NCBI RefSeq assembly: GCF_007681555.1
Contig: NZ_VELE01000001.1
Coordinates: 124,001-188,000 of the forward strand
DNA from: Kocuria salsicia
Lineage (GTDB): Bacteria > Actinomycetota > Actinomycetes > Actinomycetales > Micrococcaceae
Reading direction: 5' to 3'
Length of the DNA: 64,000 nucleotides
Each line of letters starts with the position of its first letter. Within the stretch, counting starts at the first letter, position 1. Below, piece by piece: positions 1 through 8,060 of the stretch. Under the pieces are notes generated by a model. It was not told the origin of the DNA and ran no database searches. It worked only from the letters and a program-made list of their open reading frames with translations. The translations under genes and the position numbers were made by a program.

Positions 1-28
1 GGACGGGGCCGGCGGGGAGGGAACGTGC

Positions 29-1750
29 TCAGGGCTGGGCGGGCAGCACGTACCGTCCGGTCCTGTCCGTGGCCAGGGCGAGGGAGGAGATGTGCTGGAC
101 CTCGCCGTCGGGCCCCGGCTCGTTGGAGCGCAGCATGTCCGGGCGCTCGAAGTCCAGGCCGGTGACGTGGCACGTGAGCAGTTCGTCGGAGGGGTTGCCG
201 TCCGCGTCCGTGTAGGGCAGCTCGATCCCGTCGTCCGTGCGGCGCAGGTAGTAGCGCCCGCGGGTGGCGATCGCCGTCAGCGGAGTGGCCACGAGCGCGA
301 TCAGCACCGCGAAGATCGGGGAGAACGGGGCGATCCCGGGTCCGAAGGCCCCGAAGAACATGGCGATCGAGATCCCGGCGGACAGGCCCAGGGAGACCAG
401 GCCCACGGGGTTCCAGTTGTGCAGCATGCCCCGGCGGAACTCGGGGACCTTGGGCGAGAGGCCCAGCACGTGCTTGTTGACCACGATGTCCGTGGCCACC
501 GTGACGATCCACGCGATGGCGCAGTTCGCGTAGAAGCTGAGCACCGTGTTGAGGAAGTCGAACATGTTCAGCTCCATCAGCGTCAGCGCAATCGCCAGGT
601 TCACGCCCACGAACACCAGGCGCCCGGGGTAGGTGCGGGTCACGCGGGTGAACGAGTTGGTCCACGCCAGGGACCCGGAGTAGGCGTTGGTCACGTTGAT
701 CTTGATCTGGGAGATCACCACGAGCACCACCGCCAGCACCATGGCCAGCCACCCCGGCATCATGTGCTGGTAGACGCCCAGGAACTGGTGCACGGGCTCG
801 TTGGCCGTGGCCGACGCCGCGGGGTCCAGGCGCGCGATCAGGTACACCGTGATGAACAGCCCGGTGATCTGCTTGGCGGCCCCGAAGACCACCCACCCCG
901 GCCCGGCCAGGATCACGGCACGCCACCACGCCACGCGGTTCTCCTCCGTCTTGGGCGGCATGAAGCGCAGGTAGTCGATCTGCTCCGCGATCTGCGCGAT
1001 CAGCGACAGGCACACGCCGGCGGCGAGCATCACGGCGGCGAAGCTGGGGCCCTGCCCGCTCTCACCGCGGTAGTCCAGGAACTCCCCCACCGAGGAGGGG
1101 TCCGAGACCACCAGGTAGCCCACAGGGATCACCATCAGCACGAGCCACAGCGGGGTGGTCCACACCTGCACCCGGGCCAGGGACTTCATTCCGTAGATCA
1201 CCAGCGGGATCACGATGATCGTGGCGATCGCGTAGCCCACGGGTTTGGGGATCCCCAGGCCCAGTTCGAGCCCCTGCGCCATGATCGAGCCCTCGAGCGC
1301 GAAGAGGATGAACGTGAACGTGGCGAAGATGACGTTGGTGATGATCGAGCCGTAGTACCCGAAACCGGAGCCGCGGGTGATCAGGTCCAGGTCCAGGTTG
1401 TAGCGGGCCGCGTAGTACGCCAGCGGCAGCCCCGTCACGAAGATGATCACGGCGGCCAGGAGGATCCCCAGCAGGGCGTTCGTGGTGCCGTGGGCCATGC
1501 CGATGTTCGCGCCGATCGAGAAGTCGGCGAGGTAGGCGATGCCGCCCAGCGCGCTCGTGGCCACGACACCCGGTCCCCACTGCCGGTAGGAGCGCGGGGC
1601 GAAGCGCAGGGTGTAGTCCTCCAGGCTCTCCTTCGCGGCCGAGCGGGCTCCGCCCTCTGCAGTGCCGGCCGTTGCAGCCCCGGCACCCGGACTGGTGCCG
1701 GGTGGTTCCGAGGGGGAGAGTTCACTGCGGGATTTCACGTCCAGGGACAT
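29..1750 (-). CDS. NCS1-family nucleobase:cation symporter
   Basis: Predicted inner-membrane symporter of the nucleobase:cation symporter-1 family (purines, cytosine, allantoin or hydantoin type), 573 aa. A hydrophilic Ala/Ser/Gly-rich N-terminus of about 45 residues precedes the family-like segment YRQWGPGVVATSALGGIAY and about twelve hydrophobic segments; a polar C-terminal tail of about 75 residues follows. The ATG at 1750 was chosen because GAAAGGA lies about 8 nt upstream; the reading frame stays open further upstream, but that sequence is Arg-rich and not protein-like. Three direct repeats lie 120-170 bp upstream. The substrate cannot be read from sequence. No neighbouring purine or pyrimidine enzyme helps. 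Confidence 0.85.
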   Translation of the reverse strand: MSLDVKSRSELSPSEPPGTSPGAGAATAGTAEGGARSAAKESLEDYTLRFAPRSYRQWGPGVVATSALGGIAYLADFSIGANIGMAHGTTNALLGILLAAVIIFVTGLPLAYYAARYNLDLDLITRGSGFGYYGSIITNVIFATFTFILFALEGSIMAQGLELGLGIPKPVGYAIATIIVIPLVIYGMKSLARVQVWTTPLWLVLMVIPVGYLVVSDPSSVGEFLDYRGESGQGPSFAAVMLAAGVCLSLIAQIAEQIDYLRFMPPKTEENRVAWWRAVILAGPGWVVFGAAKQITGLFITVYLIARLDPAASATANEPVHQFLGVYQHMMPGWLAMVLAVVLVVISQIKINVTNAYSGSLAWTNSFTRVTRTYPGRLVFVGVNLAIALTLMELNMFDFLNTVLSFYANCAIAWIVTVATDIVVNKHVLGLSPKVPEFRRGMLHNWNPVGLVSLGLSAGISIAMFFGAFGPGIAPFSPIFAVLIALVATPLTAIATRGRYYLRRTDDGIELPYTDADGNPSDELLTCHVTGLDFERPDMLRSNEPGPDGEVQHISSLALATDRTGRYVLPAQP

Positions 1751-2051
1751 GCCGCCGTCCTTTCGTCGCTCACGGGAGCTGACCCCGGAGCGGGATCCCC
1801 ACCGGGCGGGGCACGCCCGGGGACCCGCGGTGTCCGCGGATGCCTCGATCCTGACGCGGTCGTGTTTCCGGCGTGTTGACGGCCTGAGTGCAGCGTGTGA
1901 CGCCCAGGGCCTGCGTGTAACGATCTGTCGACAGCGCCCCGCCCGGCGGGCGGTGTCCCGGCCCGAGGGGCGCGTCGCGGCCGCCGGGCACGACGGCGCG
2001 GGGCGGCGACGTCGCGAACGGCCAGTGCGGCGACGTCGTAGCGAGCGGCGC
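1751..2051. other. Intergenic region between NCS1 transporter and efeB
   Basis: About 300 bp with no convincing gene on either strand. It is the upstream region of the transporter (minus strand) and the downstream region of efeB. It holds a triple GCGTGT-type direct repeat (1871-1922), a 10-bp palindrome CTGTCGACAG (1925-1934), and two copies of GCGGCGACGTCG (2003-2014 and 2027-2038). No clear rho-independent terminator for efeB was found. Confidence 0.5.
1871..1922. repeat. Three direct repeats of GCGTGT(N)ACG upstream of the transporter
   Basis: Copies are GCGTGTTGACG (1871-1881), GCGTGTGACG (1893-1902) and GCGTGTAACG (1913-1922). The starts are 22 and 20 bp apart, close to two helical turns, so the copies would face one side of the DNA. 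A related TCGTGTTT lies at 1860-1867. The position upstream of the minus-strand transporter gene suggests a regulator-binding array. The regulator is unknown. Confidence 0.45.
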
Positions 2052-3356
2052 TCAGGCCTCGAAGAGCGGGCGCCCGAGGTAGTCCGCCGCGTCCTGCGAC
2101 ACCCCCGGGGGCACGGCGAAGAGCCCGGAGCCGGTGTGGCGCAGGTACTCGCTGAGCGCGTCCTGGCGGGCGAGCTTCTTCTGGATGGGCACGAAACCGG
2201 TGGCGGGGTCCTTGACCATGGCGATGAAGAACAGCCCGACGTCCATGTTGCCCACGGTGTCCGTGCCGTCCGCGTAGTTGTAGCCGCGGCGCAGCATCTG
2301 CACACCGTCGTTGGTGTCCGGGTGGGCCAGGCGCACGTGGGAGTCCTCGGGCACGATCGGCTGGTTGCCGGAGCCCATCATCCCCAGGTCCACGGGCGTG
2401 AACTCCTCGCCGCCGGACAGCGGTGCCCCGCTGCCCTTGGTGCGCCCGATGATCTTCTCCTGGCCGGTGAGCGACTCCCGGTCCCACGTCTCCAGGATCA
2501 TCCGGATCCGCCGGGCTACCAGGTAGGTGCCGCCGCGCAGCCAGGAGTCGTCGGTGACCCACACGTGGTCCTGGATCGCGGAGGCGTCCTCGGCCTTGAG
2601 GTTGGCGGTTCCGTCCTTGAAGCCGAAGAGGTTCCGGGGCGTGGCCTGCTCGGTGGAGGTCGATGAGGTGCGGCCGAAGCCCAGCTGCATCCAGCGGGTG
2701 GAGACCACTCCGAAGCCCATGCGGATCAGGTTGTGCACGGCGTGGACGGCCACCTGCGGGTCATCGGCGCACGCCTGGATGCACAGGTCTCCGCCGGTGC
2801 GCGCGTCTTCGAGCTTGTCCCCCGGGAAGTGGGGCAGCTCGACCAGCCCCTCCGGAAGCCTGGACTTAAGACCGAACCGGTCCCTGCCCGAGGAGTCCTG
2901 GAACAGGGAGCGGCCGAATCCCACCGTGACCGTGAGGTGGGCGGCCGAGAGGTCGTGGGCCTCCCCCGTGTCCTGGGGCGGGGCGTACTCGGAGCCGCCG
3001 TCGAAGCCCGTCTCGGTGACGTCCAGGCCCTGGGTGATCCGCCGGCACGCCGCCGTCCAGTCCTTGAGCAGCCCGATCAGCTCGTCACGGTCCTTGGTGA
3101 GCACGTTCAGGGACGCGAAGCACAGCCGGTCCTGCGCGGGCGTGACGATCCCGGCCTGGTGCTCGCCGTGGAAGTCCACGACGTCGTCCGGGGCGCGGTC
3201 CCCGAGCGTGTCCTGCAGTGCGGCAACCGCGGGAGGCCCCGCCACACCCAGCCCCGCGCCCACGGCGAGCGCCCCGGCGCCCGTGCCGAGCAGGGCGCGC
3301 CGGGAGAACCCGCGGCGGGTAGTGGTCGGGTGCTCGTCCCGTGGTGCCTCGTTCAT
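2052..3356 (-). CDS. efeB: EfeB, Tat-exported Dyp-type heme peroxidase of iron uptake
   Basis: Dye-decolourising (Dyp) peroxidase of the EfeUOB iron-uptake system, 434 aa. A twin-arginine signal is visible at residues 14-20 (RRGFSRR) followed by a hydrophobic Ala/Gly stretch, so it should be exported folded with heme. The Dyp signature GFKDG is at residues 245-249, with the catalytic Asp248, and SHVRLAHP is near residue 345. The ATG start is 5 bp after the efeO stop, and its GGAG sits over the efeO stop region. It is the last gene of efeU-efeO-efeB. EfeB is thought to oxidise ferrous iron or act on heme at the cell surface. Confidence 0.93.
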   Translation of the reverse strand: MNEAPRDEHPTTTRRGFSRRALLGTGAGALAVGAGLGVAGPPAVAALQDTLGDRAPDDVVDFHGEHQAGIVTPAQDRLCFASLNVLTKDRDELIGLLKDWTAACRRITQGLDVTETGFDGGSEYAPPQDTGEAHDLSAAHLTVTVGFGRSLFQDSSGRDRFGLKSRLPEGLVELPHFPGDKLEDARTGGDLCIQACADDPQVAVHAVHNLIRMGFGVVSTRWMQLGFGRTSSTSTEQATPRNLFGFKDGTANLKAEDASAIQDHVWVTDDSWLRGGTYLVARRIRMILETWDRESLTGQEKIIGRTKGSGAPLSGGEEFTPVDLGMMGSGNQPIVPEDSHVRLAHPDTNDGVQMLRRGYNYADGTDTVGNMDVGLFFIAMVKDPATGFVPIQKKLARQDALSEYLRHTGSGLFAVPPGVSQDAADYLGRPLFEA

Positions 3357-3361
3357 ACTGG

Positions 3362-4528
3362 TTACTCCACGACCTTGTCGGTCACGGTGGACAGGGGTTC
3401 GGACAGGGCGTTGACGGCGTCGGAGAGCTTCTTGACGTCGTCCTTGCTCAGCTTGTCGTAGGTCACGAAGCCGTCGCCCTCCTTGTACTGGTCGAGCAGC
3501 TTCTGGAGGTCCTTGAACCGGGTCTTCAGGGTGGAGTCCAGCTCCGTGTCCCGCTTCTTGAGCAGCGGGGAGAGGTCCTCGTACGCGATCCGGGCACCGT
3601 CCACGTTGGCCTGGAAGTCCCACAGGTCCGTGTGGGACCAGGTCTCCTCCTCGCCAGTGACCTTGCCGGTGGCGACCTCGTCGAGCAGCTCCTTGGCACC
3701 GTTGGAGAGCTGGTCCGCGGTGAAGGTCATGTCGCGGGTGCGGTCGTGGAGGGTCTGGGTGTCCGTGACGAGCTGGTCGGCCAGGGCGTCGCGATCCTTC
3801 TGTGCGAGAGCCGTGTACCCGGTGGCCGGCGGCCACAGGTCCTTCTCGATGCGGTGCCAGCCCGTCCACTTCTGGCCGTCCTCGAGGTCCGCCTCGCGAA
3901 GGTCCAGCTTGGGGTCCAGGTCACCGAAGGACTCGGCGACCGGTTCGATGCGCTCCCAGTGCATGCGCACGGGGGCGTAGAGCTCGCGGGCCTTGTCGTC
4001 GTCGCCGTTCTTGTAGGCCTGCGCGAACTCCTTGGTGCCTGAGAGCAGCTGCTCGGCCTGGTCCTTGACGTAGGACGCGTACTGGCTGGTGGCCTGGTCC
4101 TTGAGCTGGCTGTCCTGGGCATCCGCCTGGTCCCCGGCCTCACCCTTGGTCACAGTGAAGTCCCCGCGGATGCCGTCACCGACCATCCCGGGCTTGCAGG
4201 CCGTGAAGTACTTGCCCTCCGGTGCGGAGACGGTGAGGGTGCGGTTCAGGCCGGGGGCGATGTTCTCCACCTCGCCCACGATCCGCAGCCCGTCCTCCCC
4301 CAGCAGGTAGAACTCTGTGACCTTCGAGCCGTCGTTCTTGACGTCGAAGCGCAGGGTTCCCGACGACGCCTCGGTGGCCGAGACCTCGCACTTGTCGTCG
4401 GTGCTCGTCACGGAAATCGTGCCGTCGTCCTTGGCGCCGGACTGGTCGTTGGGCTGGCACGCGGAGAGGGCGAAGAGCAGCCCGGTGGCGGTCACCAGGG
4501 CGGAAAGGGTCATAGCGGTGCGGGGCAT
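3362..4528 (-). CDS. efeO: EfeO, iron-binding lipoprotein (cupredoxin plus peptidase M75 domain)
   Basis: Periplasmic-side iron-binding partner of EfeU, 388 aa. A lipoprotein signal ends in LSAC with lipid-modified Cys24. A cupredoxin-like domain covers about residues 35-125, including Cys47 and Cys111. The imelysin/M75 domain covers about 145-385 and shows the family motif around HWERIEP (residues 190-196) and GWHRIEKDLWP. The ATG at 4528 has GAGGA about 7 nt upstream. It is the middle gene of the operon, 89 bp after efeU. Having both cupredoxin and M75 domains matches the long form of EfeO. Confidence 0.93.
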   Translation of the reverse strand: MPRTAMTLSALVTATGLLFALSACQPNDQSGAKDDGTISVTSTDDKCEVSATEASSGTLRFDVKNDGSKVTEFYLLGEDGLRIVGEVENIAPGLNRTLTVSAPEGKYFTACKPGMVGDGIRGDFTVTKGEAGDQADAQDSQLKDQATSQYASYVKDQAEQLLSGTKEFAQAYKNGDDDKARELYAPVRMHWERIEPVAESFGDLDPKLDLREADLEDGQKWTGWHRIEKDLWPPATGYTALAQKDRDALADQLVTDTQTLHDRTRDMTFTADQLSNGAKELLDEVATGKVTGEEETWSHTDLWDFQANVDGARIAYEDLSPLLKKRDTELDSTLKTRFKDLQKLLDQYKEGDGFVTYDKLSKDDVKKLSDAVNALSEPLSTVTDKVVE

Positions 4529-4617
4529 GGCGGTCCTCGGTCTCGGCCGTCGACGGCAGTGGGATGGGTCTGTGAGTTCTCGCTGCGGGGGCGTGTGGCC
4601 GCGGGCGGGACTGTGGT

Positions 4618-5499
4618 TCAAGCAGTGGCCGCGGCTGCGTCGGACGCGGGGTGCGACGTCGTGCTCACTGCGGCGGTGGGCCGGGCTCGTCCGGAGCGGG
4701 ATCGGCGGATGAACAGCGGCATGACGATCAGCACGTAGAGCCACCACGCCGCGAACTCGAGCCACGTGGTGGCCGGGGAGAAGTTGAAGACGCCCTTCAG
4801 CAGCACGCCGTACCAGCTCGTGGGAGGAATCGTGGCGGAGAGGTCGAAGGCCAGGGCGCTGAGCCCTGGCAGGATCCCGGCCTCCTGCAGGTCGTGGAAG
4901 CCGTAGGCGAGCACCCCGGCGGCCACGATCACGAGGAACCCGCCGGTCCAGCGGAAGAAGGTGGACAGGTTCAGCCGCAGCAGTCCGCGGGTGATGGCCC
5001 ACGCGATGAGCACGGCCACGAGGATGCCGAGCACCGCCGCAAGCGCGGGGGCGAGCATCCCTCCGCTGCTCCCGGTGGCGCGGGTGGCGGCCCACAGGAA
5101 CAGCGCGGTCTCGAGTCCTTCGCGGCCCACGGTCAGCGCGCCCAGCACCACGATGCCCACGGTGGAACCCTGCACGGCCAGAGAGGCGCGGGACTCGAGC
5201 TCTTTCTTGAGCCCGCGGGAAGCGGAGGCCATCCAGAAGATCATCCACGTGACGAAGCCCACTGCGATGATGGACAGTGATCCGCCGATGGCCTCCTGGG
5301 CCTCGAAGGTCAGGGTGGAGGGACCGAACGTGAGCAGCGCGCCGAACCCCAGGGCCACGAGGATCGCCGCAACGACCCCCGTCCACAGGGGCTTCAGCGC
5401 CGAATGCTGCCCCACCCGCTTGAGGTATCCCATGAGGATCGCGACGATCAGCGCCGCCTCGAGACCCTCACGCAGGCCGATCAGAAAAGTTTGGAACAT
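4618..5499 (-). CDS. efeU: EfeU, FTR1-family iron permease
   Basis: Iron permease of the FTR1/EfeU family, 293 aa, in the cytoplasmic membrane. Two REGLE motifs, the iron-ligand signature of the family, are visible: REGLEA near residue 9 in the first helix and REGLET in the fourth helix. About seven hydrophobic helices are followed by a polar Ser/Arg/Ala-rich tail. The ATG at 5499 was preferred over an upstream in-frame start because the protein then begins at MFQTFLIGLREGLEA, the usual family start. An iron box lies 23 bp upstream, so the whole efeUOB operon is probably repressed by a DtxR/IdeR-type regulator when iron is plentiful. Confidence 0.94.
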   Translation of the reverse strand: MFQTFLIGLREGLEAALIVAILMGYLKRVGQHSALKPLWTGVVAAILVALGFGALLTFGPSTLTFEAQEAIGGSLSIIAVGFVTWMIFWMASASRGLKKELESRASLAVQGSTVGIVVLGALTVGREGLETALFLWAATRATGSSGGMLAPALAAVLGILVAVLIAWAITRGLLRLNLSTFFRWTGGFLVIVAAGVLAYGFHDLQEAGILPGLSALAFDLSATIPPTSWYGVLLKGVFNFSPATTWLEFAAWWLYVLIVMPLFIRRSRSGRARPTAAVSTTSHPASDAAAATA

Positions 5500-5521
5500 G
5501 TCCCCGTCTTCCGCCCATGAG

Positions 5522-5539
5522 GTTAGGCACACCTAAGAA
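5522..5539 (-). promoter_or_regulatory. DtxR/IdeR-type iron box upstream of efeU
   Basis: The sequence GTTAGGCACACCTAAGAA contains the inverted repeat TTAGG-N5-CCTAA (5523-5536 core), matching the DtxR/IdeR operator TTAGGTTAGCCTAACCTAA. It lies just upstream of the efeU start. A -10-like TATTCT (reading minus) lies immediately beside it, so repressor binding would block transcription. It resembles the second iron box at 48219-48237. Confidence 0.8.
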
Positions 5540-5604
5540 TATGATCTCAAAGTACCACGAGAACGCCGCGGTTCTGGGGCCTTCGGGGTTTGTGCGGGGA
5601 CGTG

Positions 5605-6114
5605 TCAGCCGTGTCGCAACGGGGCGGCCACCGGGGCCACAACGGCACCGGTGAGCCGAGTCAGGTCCTGTGGTGCGAGCCCCACGTCCAGACCCCGGCG
5701 ACCGCCCGAGACGTAGACCCGTTCCAGCTTCCCGGCACTCTCGTCCACCACCGTGGGCAGCCTGGTGCGCTGGCCCAGCGGGCTCACCCCGCCGAGCACG
5801 TACCCGGTCAGGCGATGCACGTCCGCCGGCTGCGCGAGCTTTGCCTTCTTGGCACCCAGTGCGGCGGCCGCGGCCTTCAGGTCCGCGCGCATCTCCACCG
5901 GCACCACGCACACCCCGAAGCCCTCGTGGTCGAGCTCCACTACGAGGGTCTTGAACACGCTGCGGGCCTCCACCCCCAGCTCCTGGGCTGCCTCCAACCC
6001 GTAGGACTCCGCGCGCGGGTCGTGCTCGTAGGCCCGCTCCTCGAACTCCACCCCCGCCGCTGTGAGCTGCAGGGTGGCCGGGGTGGCCGACACGCCGTGC
6101 TTCTTCTTCGCCAT
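5605..6114 (-). CDS. ybaK: YbaK/EbsC-family Cys-tRNA(Pro) deacylase
   Basis: A 169-aa protein of the YbaK/ProX editing family, which hydrolyses Cys-tRNA(Pro) formed by prolyl-tRNA synthetase error. Family segments are seen: FKTLVVELDHEG in the N-terminal half, and GYVLGGVSPLGQRTRLPTVVDE with the glycine-rich GGxSPxG loop. The length matches the family (about 155-170 aa). The ATG has AGGAG 6 nt upstream. It stands alone; upstream is a long non-coding gap. Confidence 0.9.
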   Translation of the reverse strand: MAKKKHGVSATPATLQLTAAGVEFEERAYEHDPRAESYGLEAAQELGVEARSVFKTLVVELDHEGFGVCVVPVEMRADLKAAAAALGAKKAKLAQPADVHRLTGYVLGGVSPLGQRTRLPTVVDESAGKLERVYVSGGRRGLDVGLAPQDLTRLTGAVVAPVAAPLRHG

Positions 6115-6458
6115 CTCGCTCTCCTCTCACACTCCACCCGGGCGGTGTCCAGCCCGCTCTGGGGCGGTACCCGGTGTGCTTGGGTACTGTGGTGACCAGC
6201 CCGCGCGGCGAGAGCTCCTCCAGCGGACCTCCCCGAGACCTGCGGGGTCACGGTCAACGAGCCTACGACCCTCCCGCCGCACGGACGAGTGCTCCCCCGG
6301 CACCGCCCCCGTCACCTCCCCGTTCTGCGCGCACCGTACGCCCCACAGCAGGCCCGCGACGATCCCCCGATCACCGCGCACCGCAGCCCCGGGCCCTTGC
6401 CGCACGCGGCGGCTGGCTGCGCGGGGGCGCCCCACCAGGACCCAGGAGGTTCGGGACG
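6115..6458. other. Non-coding gap before the thioesterase gene
   Basis: About 344 bp between the divergent ybaK and thioesterase genes. The frame of the thioesterase stays open through it, but the translation is Pro/Arg-rich and not family-like. It should hold the promoters of both genes; I could not assign -35/-10 boxes with confidence. Confidence 0.4.
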
Positions 6459-7244
6459 TTGGCCACCACACACGCCCCCGGCACCACCCCGCTGCCCGAG
6501 CCGCACCCGGCGGCCCTCGAGCGCTTCCCCGCGGCCGGCGCCGCTCCCCGGCGCCGGCTGCTCGTCTTCCCCCACGCCGGCGGCGGCGGGCTCAGCGGCA
6601 GAGCACTGCTACACCCCGGCACGGAGGTGGTCGTCCACCGCCGCCCCGGCCGCGAGTCCCGCATGGGCGACCCCACCCCCGTGAGCGTGCGCGGCGCCAT
6701 CGACGAGGCACTCGCCGCCCTGCTTCCCGTGCTTGACGCCGACGGCGTTCCCACCGCGGTCCTCGGCCACTCCTTCGGCGCGCTGCCCGCCGTGGAGTTC
6801 GCCGCCGCCCTGGACAGGCTGCGCCCGGGGCGCCTCGAGCGCGTGGTGCTCTCGGCCAAAGCCACCCCGCCAGCTCCGGACCCGCAGCTCGCGGCGATCC
6901 TGGAGGACGACGGCGCGCTGGCCGCCTGGCTGCTCGCCCTCGGCGGCACCCCCGAGGAGCTGCTCACCGATCCCGGGCTGCGCGAGATGGTCCTCGCCCC
7001 GCTGCGAGCGGACCTGCGCGCCTCCCTGTCCTACGACGGACAGCCCCCGCACCTGGCGACTCCCCTGCTGCTCGTGCACGCCCGCGAGGACGGCGGCGCC
7101 ACCGCCGAGGCCATGGCTGGGTGGGCCCGCTGCACGGGTGGAGCCGTGCGCACCCTGGAGGTCCCCGGTGGCCACCACGGCCTGTATGCGCACCCGGACC
7201 TGCTCCACGCCGCCCTGGACGAGTCCGCGGACGGCGCCCTGTGA
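6459..7244 (+). CDS. Type II thioesterase (alpha/beta hydrolase, GrsT-like)
   Basis: A 261-aa alpha/beta hydrolase of the external (type II) thioesterase family that usually clears mis-loaded carrier proteins of peptide or polyketide synthetases. The oxyanion region FPHAGGGGLS is near residue 37. The nucleophile motif is GHSFGA with Ser105, with a downstream acidic segment (HAREDG) and catalytic His in GGHHGLY. The start is TTG at 6459: a perfect AGGAGG lies 9 nt upstream (6444-6449), giving a normal family length. An upstream GTG at 6174 would add 95 unlikely residues. The stop overlaps the next start by 4 bases, so it is coupled to the phosphopantetheinyl transferase. The likely client is the synthetase at 9488-13690. 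Confidence 0.82.
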   Translation: MATTHAPGTTPLPEPHPAALERFPAAGAAPRRRLLVFPHAGGGGLSGRALLHPGTEVVVHRRPGRESRMGDPTPVSVRGAIDEALAALLPVLDADGVPTAVLGHSFGALPAVEFAAALDRLRPGRLERVVLSAKATPPAPDPQLAAILEDDGALAAWLLALGGTPEELLTDPGLREMVLAPLRADLRASLSYDGQPPHLATPLLLVHAREDGGATAEAMAGWARCTGGAVRTLEVPGGHHGLYAHPDLLHAALDESADGAL

Positions 7245-8023
7245 GCGCCCGGACCGTCACCGTGGCCCAGCCCGTCTGGGCGCAGCTGCGCCGCCGAGTG
7301 CCCGGAGCCCCTGCAGACCTGACCCTGCACGTGCTGCCGCTGTCCGAGGTCGCGGCCTGGGTCGAGTCCGCAACGGGCTGTCTCTCCCCGGAGGAGCTCG
7401 CCCGCGCCCGCGGGATCCAGGAGACCTCCGCAAGGGAGCTGTTCGTGGTCTCCCGCGTGGCCCTGCGCCACGTGCTCGGCCACCGCTTGGGCTGCGCCCC
7501 CGGGGACGCCCCCGTGACGCACGACCCGCGCACCGGCGCTCCCCGCGAGGTGCACGGCCGCGCGAGTGCCGTGGCCGGGCGGGGCGGTGACGCGGGCCCC
7601 GAACTCGGCTGGTCCCCCGCCCTCGGAGCTCTGCGCCCCGTCCACTTCTCGGTCTCCCGCACGGCGGGTCTCGTGGCGGTGGTCACCGCGCTGCGCGAGG
7701 TGGGCGTCGACGTCGAGAGGCTGCAGAGCGAGGTGGAGGCGGACGTGCTCCTGGATATCCTGCACCCCGCAGACCGCGCCCGGCTCGCGGGACTGCGCGG
7801 GCGGCGTCGTCGTGTGGCGGTGACCCGCGCATGGGTGCGCGTGGAGGCGCTCGTGAAGGGTTGGCAGACCGGCCTGGCACGGGACCCGGCGAGCATCAAC
7901 GTGGGCACCCGCTCCCGCGCCACCTACGGCCCGGACTGGACCGTGGGCGACGTGCGCACCAGCACCCGGGAGAACGCCCGGCTGGCCGTGGCATGGCGAA
8001 CGGACCCCGCCCCGCAGGGCTGA
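7241..8023 (+). CDS. Sfp-type 4'-phosphopantetheinyl transferase
   Basis: A 260-aa transferase that would attach the phosphopantetheine arm of coenzyme A to a carrier-protein serine. Visible family motifs are HFSVSRTAG (about 135-143), GVDVER with the Mg-binding acidic pair (155-160), and RAWVRVEALVKG, the W-x3-EA-x2-K-like motif with Val in place of the usual Lys before EA. GTG at 7241 overlaps the thioesterase stop (GTGA). The gene ends 37 bp before the end of the convergent acyltransferase-like gene. Genomic position suggests it activates the thiolation domain of the nearby Pls-like synthetase. Confidence 0.85.
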   Translation: MSARTVTVAQPVWAQLRRRVPGAPADLTLHVLPLSEVAAWVESATGCLSPEELARARGIQETSARELFVVSRVALRHVLGHRLGCAPGDAPVTHDPRTGAPREVHGRASAVAGRGGDAGPELGWSPALGALRPVHFSVSRTAGLVAVVTALREVGVDVERLQSEVEADVLLDILHPADRARLAGLRGRRRRVAVTRAWVRVEALVKGWQTGLARDPASINVGTRSRATYGPDWTVGDVRTSTRENARLAVAWRTDPAPQG

Positions 8024-8060
8024 GGTCCGTTCCTCGGATGCGGTGCGCGCTACCGGGTGC

